Assembly (NCBI GenBank): GCA_023525975.1
Contig: CM042018.1
Coordinates: forward strand, 73,353,001-73,417,000
DNA from: Smallanthus sonchifolius
Taxonomy: Eukaryota > Streptophyta > Magnoliopsida > Asterales > Asteraceae
Length of the DNA stretch: 64,000 bases
Reading direction: 5' to 3'
The notes under the pieces are model-generated. The model did not search any database, was not told where the DNA came from, and saw only the letters and a program-made list of their open reading frames with translations. Position 1 is the first letter of the stretch. Every line of letters starts with the position of its first letter. A program made the position numbers and the translations under genes. Below are positions 46,037-59,306 of the stretch, in pieces.

Positions 46037-49000
46037 ATGGCTGGTGGAGGAAGAACAGGACGCCGAGGCGGTCGCACTGGCCGAGTAGGTAGACCTCCGT
46101 TGAACCAAAGAATAGAAGAAGAAGAAGAAGAGAGTGTGCACGTAGAGCACACCGAAAGTGTGCACGAAACAGAAGTGACCCCAGTTAAGGACGACAGTCC
46201 AGGGCCTATACAGTTGGAACCTGAAGTCAGGGATGCTATTGCCCGTGAAGTTGTGCTCACTTTGAAGAAGGTATTGCCTGATCTACTATCCGAGGCAATA
46301 AAGAAAAGTAGAGAAGAGGATGAAGGAGACAAGGAAGAGAAAGTATATGATAGTGATGGGGATGAAATAAAGATAGGATCGAGCAACCGTGGGTGTACTT
46401 ATAAGGGCTTTAAGGACGGAGACCCACCCAAGTTCGATGGGAGCAAGGATTCAGTGGTAACGCTTGAATGGATAGAGAAGATGAATGCTGTAATCAACAT
46501 CAGCGAGTGTCGACCCGACCAAGCTGTTAAGTACGTCGCTCATTCTTTCACCAACGAAGCACTAAGTTGGTGGAGGAATATTCAGAGAACTAAGTCACCG
46601 AATGCTATAAACAGAATGACATGGGACGACTTGAAGAAGCTGGTCATCCAAAAGTTTTGTCCCCAGAATGAAATCGACCGAGTTGAGAATGAATTCCTGA
46701 ACTTCAAGGCTGGCAACAAGACTCATCGCCAGTATACATCAAGATTCAATGAACTGGCTCAACTAGTACCCCATCTGGTAGAAACTGAAGACCGTTTGAT
46801 CAAGTATTATGTTAAGGGGTTGCCACAGCGGGTCCGTGTCCATGTGAAAGATAACCTACCCTCGACCTTCGAGTCGGTAGTGAATCTGAGCGGAATCGTC
46901 TACGACGACTACGCCAATGAGGACCCGGCACCTGAGACACAAAAGAGAAAGTGGGAGAACCCGTCCAGAGGCACCGGAAGAGGGAACGTAACAACTGAGA
47001 GCAAGAAACCAAGGTCCAATGAATATGAAACTTACAAGAAATGTGGAAGGCAACATCTTGGCGAGTGTCGAGTCGGCACCACCACCTGCTATAGGTGTGG
47101 AAGGGCGGGACACTATTCTCGCGACTGTTTGAGAGACACTAAATGCCAAAGCTGTGAACAATTTGGGAATCTGACAAAATACTGCAGGAAGGCCGGCCAA
47201 TCTGGTTCGGGAAAGGATAAGGAGCAGGAACAACAAAAGGCAAGGACTCGCGCCTATGCCTTAACGGAGGAAGAGGCAAGGGGAAACCCTGATGTCGTGT
47301 CAGGTACGTTTCTAGTAAATGATGAACATGCTGCTATTTTATTCGACTCTGGTGCTAGTAAAAGCTTTATATCAAATGCATTTAGTCGTAAACTGGATTG
47401 CACTATTAACACCATAGTAAAGGCCTTTAGCGTACAAACTGCCGTTGGTAAAAATTCGGCAGTATTCCAAGTAACAGAGGATTGCATAATAGAAATAGAG
47501 GGTCATAAGTTTCCTTCTAGATTATTCCTTCTCACCTTAGGAGGATTCGATATAGTATTGGGTATGGATTGGCTAGCTGCCAACGAAGCCCAAATCATAT
47601 GTAAACGTAAGAGGATACACCTCAAAGCTCCTAGCGGCAGTCCAATTACGGTTTATGGGGATTGGAATTGCACAATGCCGAACGTCATCTCGATGATAAA
47701 GGCCAAAAGTTACATGAGGCGCGGCTGCGAAGCTTATCTGGCATATGTTATAGACGATAGAATGAAAACGAAAGAACTCAAGAATGTACCCGTGGTGTGC
47801 AATTTTCCGGAAGTATTCCCTGAGGATCTACCTGGGTTGCCACCCGATCAGGAAATAGAATTTCAGATTGATTTACTGCCAGGAGCTGAGCCCGTTGCCA
47901 AAGCCCCCTACCGATTGGCTCCGTCAGAAATGAAAGAATTGATGTCTCAACTACAGGAACTAACAGAAAAGGGATTTATTAGACCGAGCATCTCACCATG
48001 GGGCGCTCCGGTACTATTTGTAAAGAAGAAGGACGGCAGCATGCGCATGTGCATTGACTACCGCGAACTGAACAAGAGGACAGTAAAGAACAAATACCCA
48101 CTGCCTAGAATAGATGACCTTTTTGATCAACTGCAAGGTGCGAGTTGGTTCTCAAAGATCGATCTTAGGTCGGGTTACCATCAGTTGAAAGTAAGAGAGG
48201 AAGACGTACCAAAGACCGCGTTTCGCACGCGTTATGGGCATTATGAATTTCTCGTGATGTCCTTCGGATTAACTAACGCACCAGCAACGTTCATGGATTT
48301 GATGAATAGAGTGTGTCGACCCATGTTGGATCGATCGGTGATAGTTTTTATAGACGACATACTGGTATATTCGAAAAGCGAGGGTGATCATCACTGTCAC
48401 CTAAGAGAAGTTCTGGAGGTGCTAGAGAAGGAAAAGTTGTACGCAAAATTCTCCAAATGCGCGTTCTGGCTTAGGGAAGTCCAATTCCTAGGTCATGTGA
48501 TAAACCCAAACGGCATCATGGTAGATCCTGCAAAGATAGAAACAGTAAAGGAATGGAACATCCCAAAGACACCAACAGAGATACGAAGTTTTCTTGGATT
48601 GGCAGGCTACTATCGAAGGTTCATTCAAGATTTCTCAAGGATAGCCTCGCCACTAACTAAACTGACATGGAAAGAAGTGAAATATGAATGGAGTCAAACC
48701 CAAAATAACGCGTTTGAGGAACTTAAGACACGATTAACCCAAGCTCCAGTCTTGACTCTACCTGAGGGAAATGAAGACTTGGTAGTCTACTCTGACGCTT
48801 CGGGGCAGGGTTTAGGTTGCGTACTTATGCAACGAGGAAAGGTAATTGCTTATGCCTCACGACAACTAAAGATTCACGAGGTTAACTACCCAACGCACGA
48901 TCTCGAGTTAGCAGCAGTAGTTTTCGCATTGAAAATATGGAGGCACTATTTGTATGGAGTTAAATGCACCATCTACTCCGATCATAAAAGCTTGAAGTAC

Positions 49001-50611
49001 TTTTTCGAGCAAAAAGAATTAAACATGAGGCAAAGGAGGTGGTTAGAGCTACTGAAAGACTATGACTGTGAAATATTGTACCATCCAGGCAAGGCAAATG
49101 TTGTGGCTGACGCTTTAAGTAGAAAGGAAGAATCGGCACCTATCCGGATCAAAGCGTGTCAGCTGATTATAACACCAGATTTGATGGGCGAAATAACAAA
49201 GGCACAAGATGAAGCACTGTTAGAAAGAAATGTGAAACGGGAAAGAATAGTAGGACAACAAGGGAACCTAAGTGCAAATACATACGGTGTACGAACTAGG
49301 TTTGGCTAGATGTGGATACCTAAGATTGGCGAGCTTAGAGCCAAAATACTCGATGAGGCCCATAAGTCTCGTTATTCTATCCACCCTGGAACAAACAAAA
49401 TGTATCAAGACTTGAAGAAAGAGTACTGGTGGCCTGGCATGAAGAACGATGTGACTAAATACGTGAACAAGTGCTTAACGTGTTCACTAGTTAAGGCCGA
49501 GCACCAGAAACCATGTGGTAAAATGCAACCTTTACCAATACCGGAATGGAAGTGGGTGGAGATCACAATGGACTTCATTACCAAGCTACCGCGAACAGCT
49601 AAAGGCAATGACACCATTTGGGTGATCGTCGACCGCTTGACAAAGAGTGCTCACTTCTTGCCAATACGTGAGACTTCTTCGTCCGAAAAGCTAGCCGAAG
49701 TATTTATCAAAGAAATTGTGAGCAGACATGGTATGCCACTGTCGATTGTGTCCGACAGGGATACTAGATTCACGTCAAGGTTTTGGAAGAAATTCAACGA
49801 AGCAATGGGCACTAGACTGAACATCAGCACCGCTTACCACCCTCAGACCGATGGTCAATCTGAAAGAACCATTCAGACCTTGGAGGACATGCTCCGGGCC
49901 TGTATCATCGACTTTGGTGGGAGCTGGGACAGCCATCTACCATTGGCATAATTTTCATATAACAATAGCTATCACTCGACTATTGGCATGCCGCCATTTG
50001 AAATGTTGTATGGGAGGAAATGTAGGACCCCGGTTTGTTGGGGGGAAATTGGACAGAAGGATTTTGCAAGTCTCGAAGTAGTCAAAGCTACTTCTGAGAA
50101 ATTTGATCAAATCAAGGCTCGAATGAAAGCCGCAAAAGACAGACAGAAATCATACGCGGATAAGAGAAGGAGGGATTTAGAGTTTCAAGTAGGGGACATG
50201 GTACTGTTGAAAGTATCACCATGGAAAGGAATCATTCGGTTCAGGAAGCGTGGCAAACTAAGTCCAAGGTTTGTCGGACCTTTGAAGATTTTAGCAAGAG
50301 TGGGTCAAGTTGCTTACAGACTCGACCTTCCCGTCGAGTTTAGTGGAATACACCCTACGTTCCACGTGTCGCACTTACGCAAGTGCCTAGCTGACGACAC
50401 AGCTCACATACCTTACGACGAGATCGAGGTGGATAACAATTTAAATTATGTAGAGGAACCGACTGCCATTCTTGACCGAGCTGAGAAACGACTACGCAAT
50501 AAGTCGATACCGTTAGTCAAGATACAATGGAAGCACAGAAAAGGGTCAGAAGCTACGTGGGAAAAAGAAGACGAGATGAGGGGATTATACCCTCAATTGT
50601 TTAACGAATAA
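46037..50611 (+). pseudogene. Element D Gag-Pol polyprotein with two in-frame stops
   Basis: One frame runs from ATG 46037 to the stop at 50609-50611, interrupted only by TAG at 49307-49309 (just before the integrase zinc region) and TAA at 49949-49951 (between integrase core and C-terminus). Domains: Gag capsid (about residues 115-260); zinc knuckle CYRCGRAGHYSRDC; second knuckle CQSCEQFGNLTKYC lacking its His; protease LFDSGASKSFIS; RT with CIDYRELNKRT and FIDDILVYS; RNase H VYSDASGQGLG; integrase HHCC region, SDRDTRF and QSERT; chromodomain near the end (VKIQWKHRKGSEATWEKED). The rest is intact, which fits a young copy. The enzymes could still be made in part only up to RNase H. Confidence 0.95.
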
Positions 50612-50650
50612 ACAGTTTCGAGGACGAAACTTCTTTAAGGAGGGTAGACT

Positions 50651-52620
50651 TGTAACATCCCGAAAATAGTAAATAAGTAAATAATAATACGATAGAGATT
50701 TAAACGTCATAAAACGAAATAAGAACGGATGGGCTTGGGCTCCGCTCCAACGGGCCGAGGGAAGCCCAGGTATAAAAGGGGCAAGGCAGCCCACTAGCTC
50801 ATTCCACCTCCATTTCACCAATTCTAGAGAGAGAAAGGGAGCCCGGGTCTAGAGAGAGAAAGTCGACGGATCGTCATGAGATTAGAGGAGCACGTTACAG
50901 CTGAGCTCATGAGCAAAACCTCCGAATCAAAACTTCAATCCAGGTAATGATTCATACATAATCTGAGTTTTTGTTCATTTTGGGGTTTCTCGAGTTTTAG
51001 CTAAATAGATGATGTTTTTACGGATGAAACTTGATAATAAGCTTAGAAATAGCATCTAGAACGAAAACCGCATGTTTTGATCAAAGAAAATTGTAAGATT
51101 GGCACGATCGGGTTTGCATGCAAGAACTTCGGATTTTTGGTCCAAGAACCAGGTCCTGCGCACTTACCAAGTGCGCAGGAGGGAATCCCTGCGTACTTAC
51201 CAAGTACGCAGGATGCAGACCCTGCGTACTTACCAAGTACGCAGGAGGAAGGCTCCTGCGCACTTGCCAAGTGCGCAAGAGCAAGTCCCTGCGCACTTAC
51301 TAAGTGCGCAGGCAGCAGGTTGGTTAAGTAAAGTCAGTAAGTTTAGAATGATTAAACCATTAAAGTCGGGGTTGGGTCTAATGTGTATTTAACTACCTAA
51401 TCCAGATCGAAAGTGACGCTGTTGGACCTTTGTCTAGGACAACCTAGAGTAGCCCATCAGGTGAGTTCTATGTGCCCCCTTCTATGTATGTGCAACTAAT
51501 TTATAAATGTTTTGGGGCTGAAGTGTATACACTAAGTGAATAAATGTTATGAATGTTAATGTGATCATACGTGATATACAAACATATATATATACTCAAG
51601 TACAAAAATGAATTATGAGCAAAGAATGAATCGTATGATTATTAAGAATGAATGAAAAGAATAACATAACGTGTAAGAATGAAATCCTGCTTTATATCTA
51701 TGTATATATTGCTTGCCAAGTAACAGAAAACGTTATGGACGCTTCAATGATAACGACTACTTCGGTAGACGGACGACCACTTGACTATTATGCAGCCAGA
51801 AAAAGTAAGTCTAGAAAGGTAGACTAAATAAAGGCCACTACGGTGGAGTAAGGCGCTAAACTAATATTCGGCTGTATAATTAGTTTAAGTGGGAAACGGA
51901 TGCCTTATGGCAGACGGGCGAAATACGGCCTACGACGGTAGGACGGTTGTAAGATTACGGACGGACACAAGTTGCCGGACGGTTGTAAGAATGAAAAATA
52001 CGGACGGACACTAGTTGCCGGACGGTTGTAAGAATAGGCGGACCATGACGATGGACCGTGGCGCTTGTCTTTGTGACATTCGCAAATAAATGACGGGTTG
52101 ATCACCCATGAATGAAAAGAAAAGAAAAGAAAAGAAAAGGGTGAATGCATATATATGTAGTCACAAAGAAAGATGAAAGAAAAGCAAAAGTTATGAAAGT
52201 AAATGAGACAAATGATGTGAATATATATTTATATGTATTTGCGAAGAATGATAAAAGAAAAGCAATTCAAGTCAATGTGTATTTATATAAATGTATATAT
52301 AATTATGCATACTTATAAAGAAAAGAATGTTTATACCTAATTGTATTAAACTAGAACTCACCAGCGTTAGCTGACTTTTAGTATACATTTCAGGTAAAGG
52401 GAGAAAAGGTCGTGCGATGGCGTGAAGGTTACCCGGCACGAGACTGACATCCCACTTTTGTTTTATATGTCTTGGAACAATGTTATGATTTATTTGTAAA
52501 GACTTCCGCTGTTATGTTTATGTAATTGAATGATGAATGTTTTAAATTTAAGTTCAGTATTTATGACTATGTTTATGAGTAAATCCAACAAGTGAGGTTA
52601 CCCGGTTTTGGGTCCTTACA
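50651..52620 (+). repeat. Element D 3' LTR
   Basis: Same length as the 5' LTR, with hairpins starting at 51157, 51190, 51223, 51257 and 51290, identical to those of the 5' copy. Confidence 0.95.
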
Positions 52621-55456
52621 CGGAGACATGGCGGCAGTGACCGGGAACCTTCGAAACACTAAAGGTAAATTTGTTTTACGTTTTATTTCCGTTCTTGTTC
52701 TATGTTGCGTAGTGGATTGTCGAGTGGGAACGTGGCGGCTGATAGTAGCCCGGGTAGGGGGACGACGAGATGGTAAGGTGGTGTGAAGTTCTCAGGAGCA
52801 GAAAGGGAATAAGGAGGTGGCCGGTGGTAGAGGACGGCGACAGCCGTGAAGATGGCGGACCCGACGGCAGGTACGGCTAGCAATGAGGCTGTGGGGACTC
52901 GTTAGGGTGGACGCTTGATGGCTGAGAGAGAAGAAGAGGGTGACAGGCTGCATGGGAGTATGACGAGGAGGCGGCAGCATTGCCTGGCGATGGCCGGTGC
53001 TGGCTGCGGTGGTGTACACGGCGGCACAACGAGGCGGAAGATGGTGACGTGATGGTAGTGCACGGCGATTGTTGATGGTGATCGATGAGGACGATGATGG
53101 CAATGGAAAACCAATGGGGTCGACAACGAGATGTGGTGGCCACGGTGGAGGTGTATGGGGCAAGCTAAGGGTTTGCATGACGCACGTGCGTGCATGCATA
53201 AAACCTGGTTTGAACATTCGATTTCTAAGCGGGTCAAGGGCGGCCCGATACGAGTTGGTGTTTACGAGACGAGGACGATTAAGGGTGTGCATGGCACACG
53301 TACATGATTGCATGTGAAACTAGGGTTCACGGGGGTGTGTTGAAGAGAGGATGAGATGAACATGGAGAATTTAGTTATATTTGTATGTTTTCAACGCACG
53401 TTTAGAACGTAATCTGATCCTTGGATCATACGTTGTTAGGTTTGGGCTTCAAGCATGGACATGTGGTTTGCACATCAAGGATTTGAGCTTCGCAGCCTGT
53501 GAGTTTCTAATCCCCTCTTTTAAACGTTTTACTGTTTTGGGGCTATCGTACATACTCGCATGTTTTATTAAACGAACGTATTACGAGTTATGATTTAAAC
53601 TTGAAGTGTTTATGAGATCGTTATGTAATAATGAAGCTAAGGGTCATTATGGGGTCCTTAGGATGGGTGAACAAGAGTTGTGATGATCTGTGTGTGTCAT
53701 CTTATGAGTTAGTCGGGGTGAGTCGGGAATTTAGTAAAAACCCGTGATGGTTATATAAGGAGAGTTAACATGGGAACATGTACGTGGTTCATTAACGAGT
53801 CATGTAGGTGCTAGTATGTCGTTGTGCGTCATGTGCTTGATGTTGTGGGTATGGTGTCGTTGTCCCTGTGACACGACGCGTATGGCATTGCATGGGTCTA
53901 TGAGGTGTCCTTAGTATGTACGGGCTATAAGCCGGTGTGGTGTTTATGTGTCGTATGATTTCCTATTCGTAAAGAGTTGGGTAATGTTTCTAGACGTTAT
54001 GAGGATACGTCTAAGTAAGTGTTGGATTACACACGTAAGTGATCCGTAAATGGTGGTGAGTCGTAGTACATGTCCAGGTAGTGTCATGTGTATATATGTG
54101 TAGCTTTGTGTGCTTGCATTGTTGTCCGTGTATATGGCTAATAGTGATGTGGAAGACGGAGTCCTTCGGGGTCATCATTGTACATGTAATCTGGTAGACA
54201 TCATGTGGGTGATGTGTCAGTCACCATTTGGTGGCTGGGTAGTCATCATAGATGGCGAGTGTGTCGCTATGTTTAGCGGCGGGACCCTGTAACAAGGGTG
54301 GAGCTGAGCTTATGACGAGTATCCCGACGGGGATAACCCTGACGAGGGTGCAGTGATGAGGTATGTATTTGTGTTCTTATATATGTGTTAAATTGCATGC
54401 AAGTGATGAGTTATAATAATTATGTATGAGATGATATTGATGTGATAAATATATGGAATCAATATGGTGTGTCGAGTTAGATTCACCGTTGTATCGGGCT
54501 GAGTACATTATGTACAACTGTTGAGTCAGTTGGTTTATGAGAGTCCTGGTTAGGACTGGTTAGTCGGTGTCTAGAGGTTAGATGAGTTAACCAGTGTATG
54601 GTTAATATATATGGTAAATTGTGAGTTATCAGAATAGTAAGTTCGTTCTATGTTAGAGAGACTTACTGAGTTAAAATGGTGGGTTGAGTCTGGGGTGGTG
54701 AATCCTTTGGGATATTAATAAATAACGAGGGTTATTTATATGATAAGGATCTATACAACTATTTTCTATAGACCAGAGGGTCTTGAGTGGAAATAAATAT
54801 AAAATGAGACGACTTGACCTTTGTTAGTTAAACTATTAGAACTCAATCAGCGTAGCTGACTTTGTATGTAAGTTAGATTATTTTACAAGTGAGTCTGCTA
54901 GACGAGGTATCTTGGCTTGGGAGCGGGCTACTCGGGTTGGTGCGCATGCATTCGTCAGGTAACGTTATGAAAGTTAATGAGTTTAACGATAATACTATTT
55001 TGAGAAAGTCTTCCGCTGTCTATGTAAATGAAAGTTAAGTGTTTTTAATGAGTTTACCTAGTGATGAGAACCAACTGTAGGGTGCCTGGTTTGTGGCCTT
55101 ACATTAATGTTACTTTAACTAATGATTTTATGTAACAAAAAATTTTTAACATATAATTTTTTGATCAAAGTATAAAAGAATTAATTAATAAAAGATGTTC
55201 TATTTTGACATACAAGTTTATTAAAAACATGGAATTATGATTTTATGAAATGAATCTTTAATAAATAGATATAAACATATCAAGGTTTACAAAAGATGAT
55301 AATATATTGTGTAAAATAATATTAAAGATAGTTAATATTTAAAGCTATTGGAATTGTTTTATTAATCATATGTATATATAAAAACATATACTTTAGTCAT
55401 AAAATAGAAACCGACCATTTAATAAAATAAATGATAAATCATATTTTTGACTAAGT

Positions 55457-55848
55457 GGAAGTGTTCAAATCAAAACCCACTCTTCACGTCAAAACCCGAA
55501 AAAACCCCGCAAAAATCGATCCAATCATCAATTTTTTTAAAGAACATTATTACACGAATTCAACGTCATGTTCTTTTTTGCGTTTTTTCAAATTCGTAAG
55601 TGTGAGAAAGTTTACACTGGTGTAAGTTAGGTTACAGTGATGTAAAAATAAATAAAATTTACACCAGTGTAACCCAACTTACACTAGTGTAAACTTTCTC
55701 ACACTTACGAATTTACAAAAATGTAAAAAAGGATGTGACGATGAATTCGTGTAATAATTTCATTAAACTAAAAAAAATCATGATTGGATCGATTTTTGCG
55801 GGTTTTTTCGGGTTTTGACGCAAAGAGTGGGTTTTGATTTGAACACTC

Positions 55849-55850
<2 letters not shown>
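55457..55850. mobile_element. Foldback MITE forming a near-complete hairpin
   Basis: The left arm begins GTGTTCAAATCAAAACCCAC and continues through CGAAAAAACCCCGCAAAAATCG to GATTGGAT-type sequence. It is mirrored at 55780-55847 with few mismatches. A second inner inverted pair (GTGAGAAAGTTTACACTGGT and its complement) fills the middle, so almost all 390 bp can pair. No coding. Confidence 0.85.

Positions 55851-55919
<69 letters not shown>
55851..55919. repeat. (TA)n microsatellite
   Basis: About 34 TA units directly after the foldback MITE. It creates meaningless Ile-Tyr frames on both strands. Confidence 0.97.
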
Positions 55920-55921
<2 letters not shown>

Positions 55922-56995
55922 ACTCAAAAGAAAACTAATAATTTTATTAAAAAGGTCATTAAAACACTTTAGTAGCATACTTAAAATATATTTATTTCAA
56001 ATAAATAAATATATACTTTTTGAGAAACTCACTTACATCACCAACAGTCGCCAGGTTAACACATAAGACCTAACAAGATAAGTTGGGTGAATGACTACTT
56101 GGCCAACTAGCACATAGAACTTTTACTTAGACCTTAAGTTGCCTTAATCATTCTAGGGCACGAGTAGGTCGAGACGCATTTGGACTTTGCTACATACATA
56201 TCTCATAGAGGTGAGTCTTCACGGCCCCACTTTTACTTTGATTTAAACGATTTCTAAACATATGGGGGAGAATACATAGCTCATATTTGGATACGAGTAC
56301 ATAGACATATTGTTGCATGAGTGCTTACTGTCATATTAAGTCCCTGGGAATATTATAACCGTTAGCTAATTTAGACGTGGAACTCATGAATAGATCTATT
56401 TGGGTTGACACCCCCACCCGTGGTTAGTCGCTCTAACCTTGATTGGAGGTTAAAGCTAATGCATACTGTCCATACACATACTTACAATGTTTCATGACAG
56501 AACATTGGGCGGGGCACATAAACTATAGACGTCAAGTGTCGGTTATGGTAGCTCATGGTAACAATGCACATACATAAGTATTGTTTGATTAACAATGCTA
56601 AACATACCGGAAATCTCGTAGTCCGAAGGACACATATTTTTCTACTTACTTAAACCTTTGAACTCACCAAATTTATGTTGACATTTTAGCATGTATTTCT
56701 CAGGTAATTGACGCCCTGTCAGAGAAATTGCACCTAGGAAATAAGACACGTGGAGTCATCATGCACGTCCTAGCTTTTGGAGTTATCCTTTTATTGTCTA
56801 TAATGTTAGGCTATAATTGTAAAACTTATCACATTTTGATGTTACCATTAGGGTGACTTTTTGATCCATGTTGTCATCTCAATACAATTAATTATGGTTA
56901 TGAAATATGTACTTTGTTTGTTATGATCAAAGGCTACGATTAAACACCGACTCTGCCGCACCCCGTGTTTCCGCCCTAGGCGGGGTGTGACAGAT

Positions 56996-57008
56996 TGGTA
57001 TCAGAGCC
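56996..57008 (+). other. Primer binding site of element E (initiator tRNA-Met)
   Basis: TGGTATCAGAGCC, three bases after the LTR end TGTGACA. Confidence 0.9.
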
Positions 57009-57128
57009 ATTGGTTATAGCGAACTATGTTGCATTAGAAAACCTAGACTATAGCCGTAGAGACAGGACACGATCATGGCACTACATAAACATTTGCATGA
57101 TTTGTACTAACATTAAAACATCACAGAT

Positions 57129-58494
57129 ATGTCTCATAACGATTAGGTTTCTATCTCTGACTCCGATGAGGAGCCAGCATCACGAGTATCATCCGTAGAC
57201 TCCTCCGCAGCACCCCCTGCACCGCGCAACCCTACTGAGGACGTGATCATCGAGGATCCAGTTGAGGAGCCTGAGGAGACTCCTGAGTCCCCGAGAGCTA
57301 TCCAGGAGATGGACGTTGAGCCTGCAGCCCCTACCCCCGAGGAGACTCCTGGCACTGCTACTACCACCCATTCATTCTTCTGTACGCATCTTGGAGGACC
57401 AGTATCCATATTACACCGTAGAAGAAGGTCCTTCCGCCTCGTAAGAGGCCAACTTCTCCCACTCCCCTACCTATTACGGGTCAGCTCCTCTACTAGTGGC
57501 ACGTGATGTTCACCACGAAGACTGGATGGAAAGTCTCCAGGAGGAGATCAAGCACCTACGGACCCAGGTGGGGGCCTAGACGAGCTAGCGGTGGAGACCA
57601 AGCACATACGGACCTAGGGGGAAGGCCTAGACGAGTTAGCGGGACTGATGGCACGACTGGACCTTGTCCAGTATGACGAGGCCCGAGCGGTAGTCAACCT
57701 GAGTACTCGTCTTGACCACGTCGAGGATAGCATCGCGGTCATCCCTGGCGTAGAGGACCGGACCAACGACGCCGATAAAAGGATCTCTGACTTGGAGGAG
57801 ATCTTGGCCGCAGTAACGCACCGTATGACAGCGGGAGTGCACGAGGCAGCAACCCTACGTGGAGAGTTGCAGGAGGCGAGAACACTCGTCACCATCTGTG
57901 CCATCTTGGCCATAGCTATTGCTCAAGCATGACTATTCTCACGCCTATCTGGCTGACCTATGTGAGCGAATTGTGCTCACTTAGCATAGGATTTAAAACT
58001 TGTATTGACAAGGCTATTTTGTAACATTTGCAAACTATGTGACAAGTTTAAATCCATCTATATGTTGTGTATGTTTCTTGTGTTATGATTGTTGTGGTTG
58101 TTTACACTTCCTGTTCATGTGATGACAATTATTTTATGTATATTGTCTTATTTTTTTTTCTTGTTATATATTCTAGAAAGAAAACCATGACACCCAAAGG
58201 AAGGCCTCGTCGTAACACCCGACAAAACACTGAAAAAATTGAGACAACACAACCCATGACGTCCGCAGAAATATCCCAGCTAGTGGCTCCGCAAGTAGCA
58301 GCTGCACTAGCGCAAAGCGAAGCCAACCGAAACACTGGATCCTGAAACGGATCAAGCAACAACGGAGCAGATAGAAGTGGTAGTGGGACTCGGAACACCA
58401 ATTTCGGCGGTAGCAGCACCAACGGAACTGGAAATGGAGCCGGAACCACACTGGGAAACGACGCTTCTAGAGGTTGCACCTACAAGGACTTCAT
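57129..58494 (+). pseudogene. Gag remnant of element E, cut by LTR G
   Basis: An acidic, proline-rich N-terminal part (57129-57500; SDSDEEPASR, EDVIIEDPVEEPEETPESP) is followed by a coiled-coil stretch (57648-57932). From 58187 comes MTPKGRPRRNTRQNTEKIE and then a G/N/S-rich linker to GCTYKDF. There G begins at 58495. Early stops (57141-57143 and 58342-58344) and frame changes show decay. The capsid and all of Pol lie beyond the insertion and outside the window. Confidence 0.7.
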
Positions 58495-59306
58495 TGTCAC
58501 ACCCCAACCGTGCATCTTAACCACGGGTGCGACTAATTGAATCATAAACCAAGGTATAAAGACATTTACTATTAAAGTTTCATAATATTAAAAACCCAAT
58601 TACATAAGTCTTAGAATTCAAAGAAACAAATAACATGTTCAAAAGATAAAACGCTTAAAATAGAATTTCTTCAATATATATCTAGGCAAATCCTATGTGA
58701 TCTTGACTTGACCTATCACGAGCTTAATCACCTAAAACATGTACGAAAAACAAGTGTCAACTAAAAATAGTTGGTGAGAAATCACAAGTTTAATAAAAGT
58801 ATAAGTTTGCAAAGGTGACAATTCATATTCCAAGATCATCATATAGCACGTAATAAAACAAACACATGATTAGAAAATCTAATCTAAAATGATGAATAAT
58901 GAATAAGTTGCACAACTCGTAAGTTGCACTAATAAAGAAAAAGATGTCCAACCAAAAGTTGTCCATAAAGTATATGCGGTTTCCATCCTATGGCCCATAT
59001 CTGTACTACCATTGGCTTGAAAGTTTCAAGTTAAGGATTTGCAAGTTTAACGTTTGTCATGTTGTGTTCATTTATTTACATACATATAAGATTCACTTAT
59101 TTTAGAATTGTTTGAAAAAGAGGTGTTTTAATGCGTGCCAACGCGTACATGTTTTCCCCAAAACGATTTGAATAAAGTGGGGCTATAAAGTCTCACCTTG
59201 AAAGCTAGACGAGATAAGAGATTTGAACGAACAGACGACGTGAATCACGGACCAGACCCTAAACAAATATATAAACTAGTTTTAGGGTAGGTTCGATGGT
59301 TACGAG

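Larger units (their letters stand above)
43712..52620 (+). mobile_element. Near-intact Ty3/gypsy chromovirus D (Tekay-like), TSD CGGAG
   Basis: 8909 bp. Both LTRs are 1970 bp (43712-45681, 50651-52620), with about 15 mismatches and no indels by eye. CGGAG duplicates the target (43707-43711, 52621-52625). Order: LTR, primer site 45685-45696, Gag, protease, RT, RNase H, integrase, chromodomain, purine tract (about 50637-50644), LTR. The chromodomain at the integrase C-terminus and the pol order mark a chromovirus. Two stops break the single gag-pol frame. Confidence 0.96.
43387..55103 (+). mobile_element. Solo LTR B (related to A), TSD TTAAT, interrupted by D
   Basis: Starts TGTAACATCCCGAAAATC, ends GTGGCCTTACA. 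TTAAT flanks it at 43382-43386 and 55104-55108. Removing D and one target copy leaves about 2803 bp. It is collinear with LTR A over much of its length. With a target duplication directly outside a single LTR it is a solo LTR formed by LTR-LTR recombination. Stretch 52626-55103 contains no gene. Confidence 0.9.
42121..56992 (+). mobile_element. 5' LTR of gypsy element E, interrupted by B and D
   Basis: It begins TGTGACACCCGACAATTTC. It has a TATA box (TATAAATAAAGC at about 42821) and a C-rich leader, is broken at 43386 by solo LTR B, resumes at 55109 and ends CGGGGTGTGACA at 56992. Its end is followed by a tRNA-Met primer site. Without insertions it is about 3.15 kb. A MITE hairpin and a TA microsatellite sit in its 3' part. 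An acceptor-like TATTTCTCAG at about 56701 occupies the place seen in the other LTRs. Confidence 0.65.

Noticed and set aside
52592..53317. Several overlapping ORFs (His/Pro/Ser-rich) at 52792-53313
   Set aside because: GC-rich LTR B sequence. All six frames are partly open and nothing resembles a family.
55778..56066. ORFs with Ile-Tyr repeats on both strands
   Set aside because: Pure translation of the TA microsatellite.
57143..57409. Minus-strand Ser/Gly-rich ORF
   Set aside because: Shadow of the acidic Gag remnant read on the plus strand.
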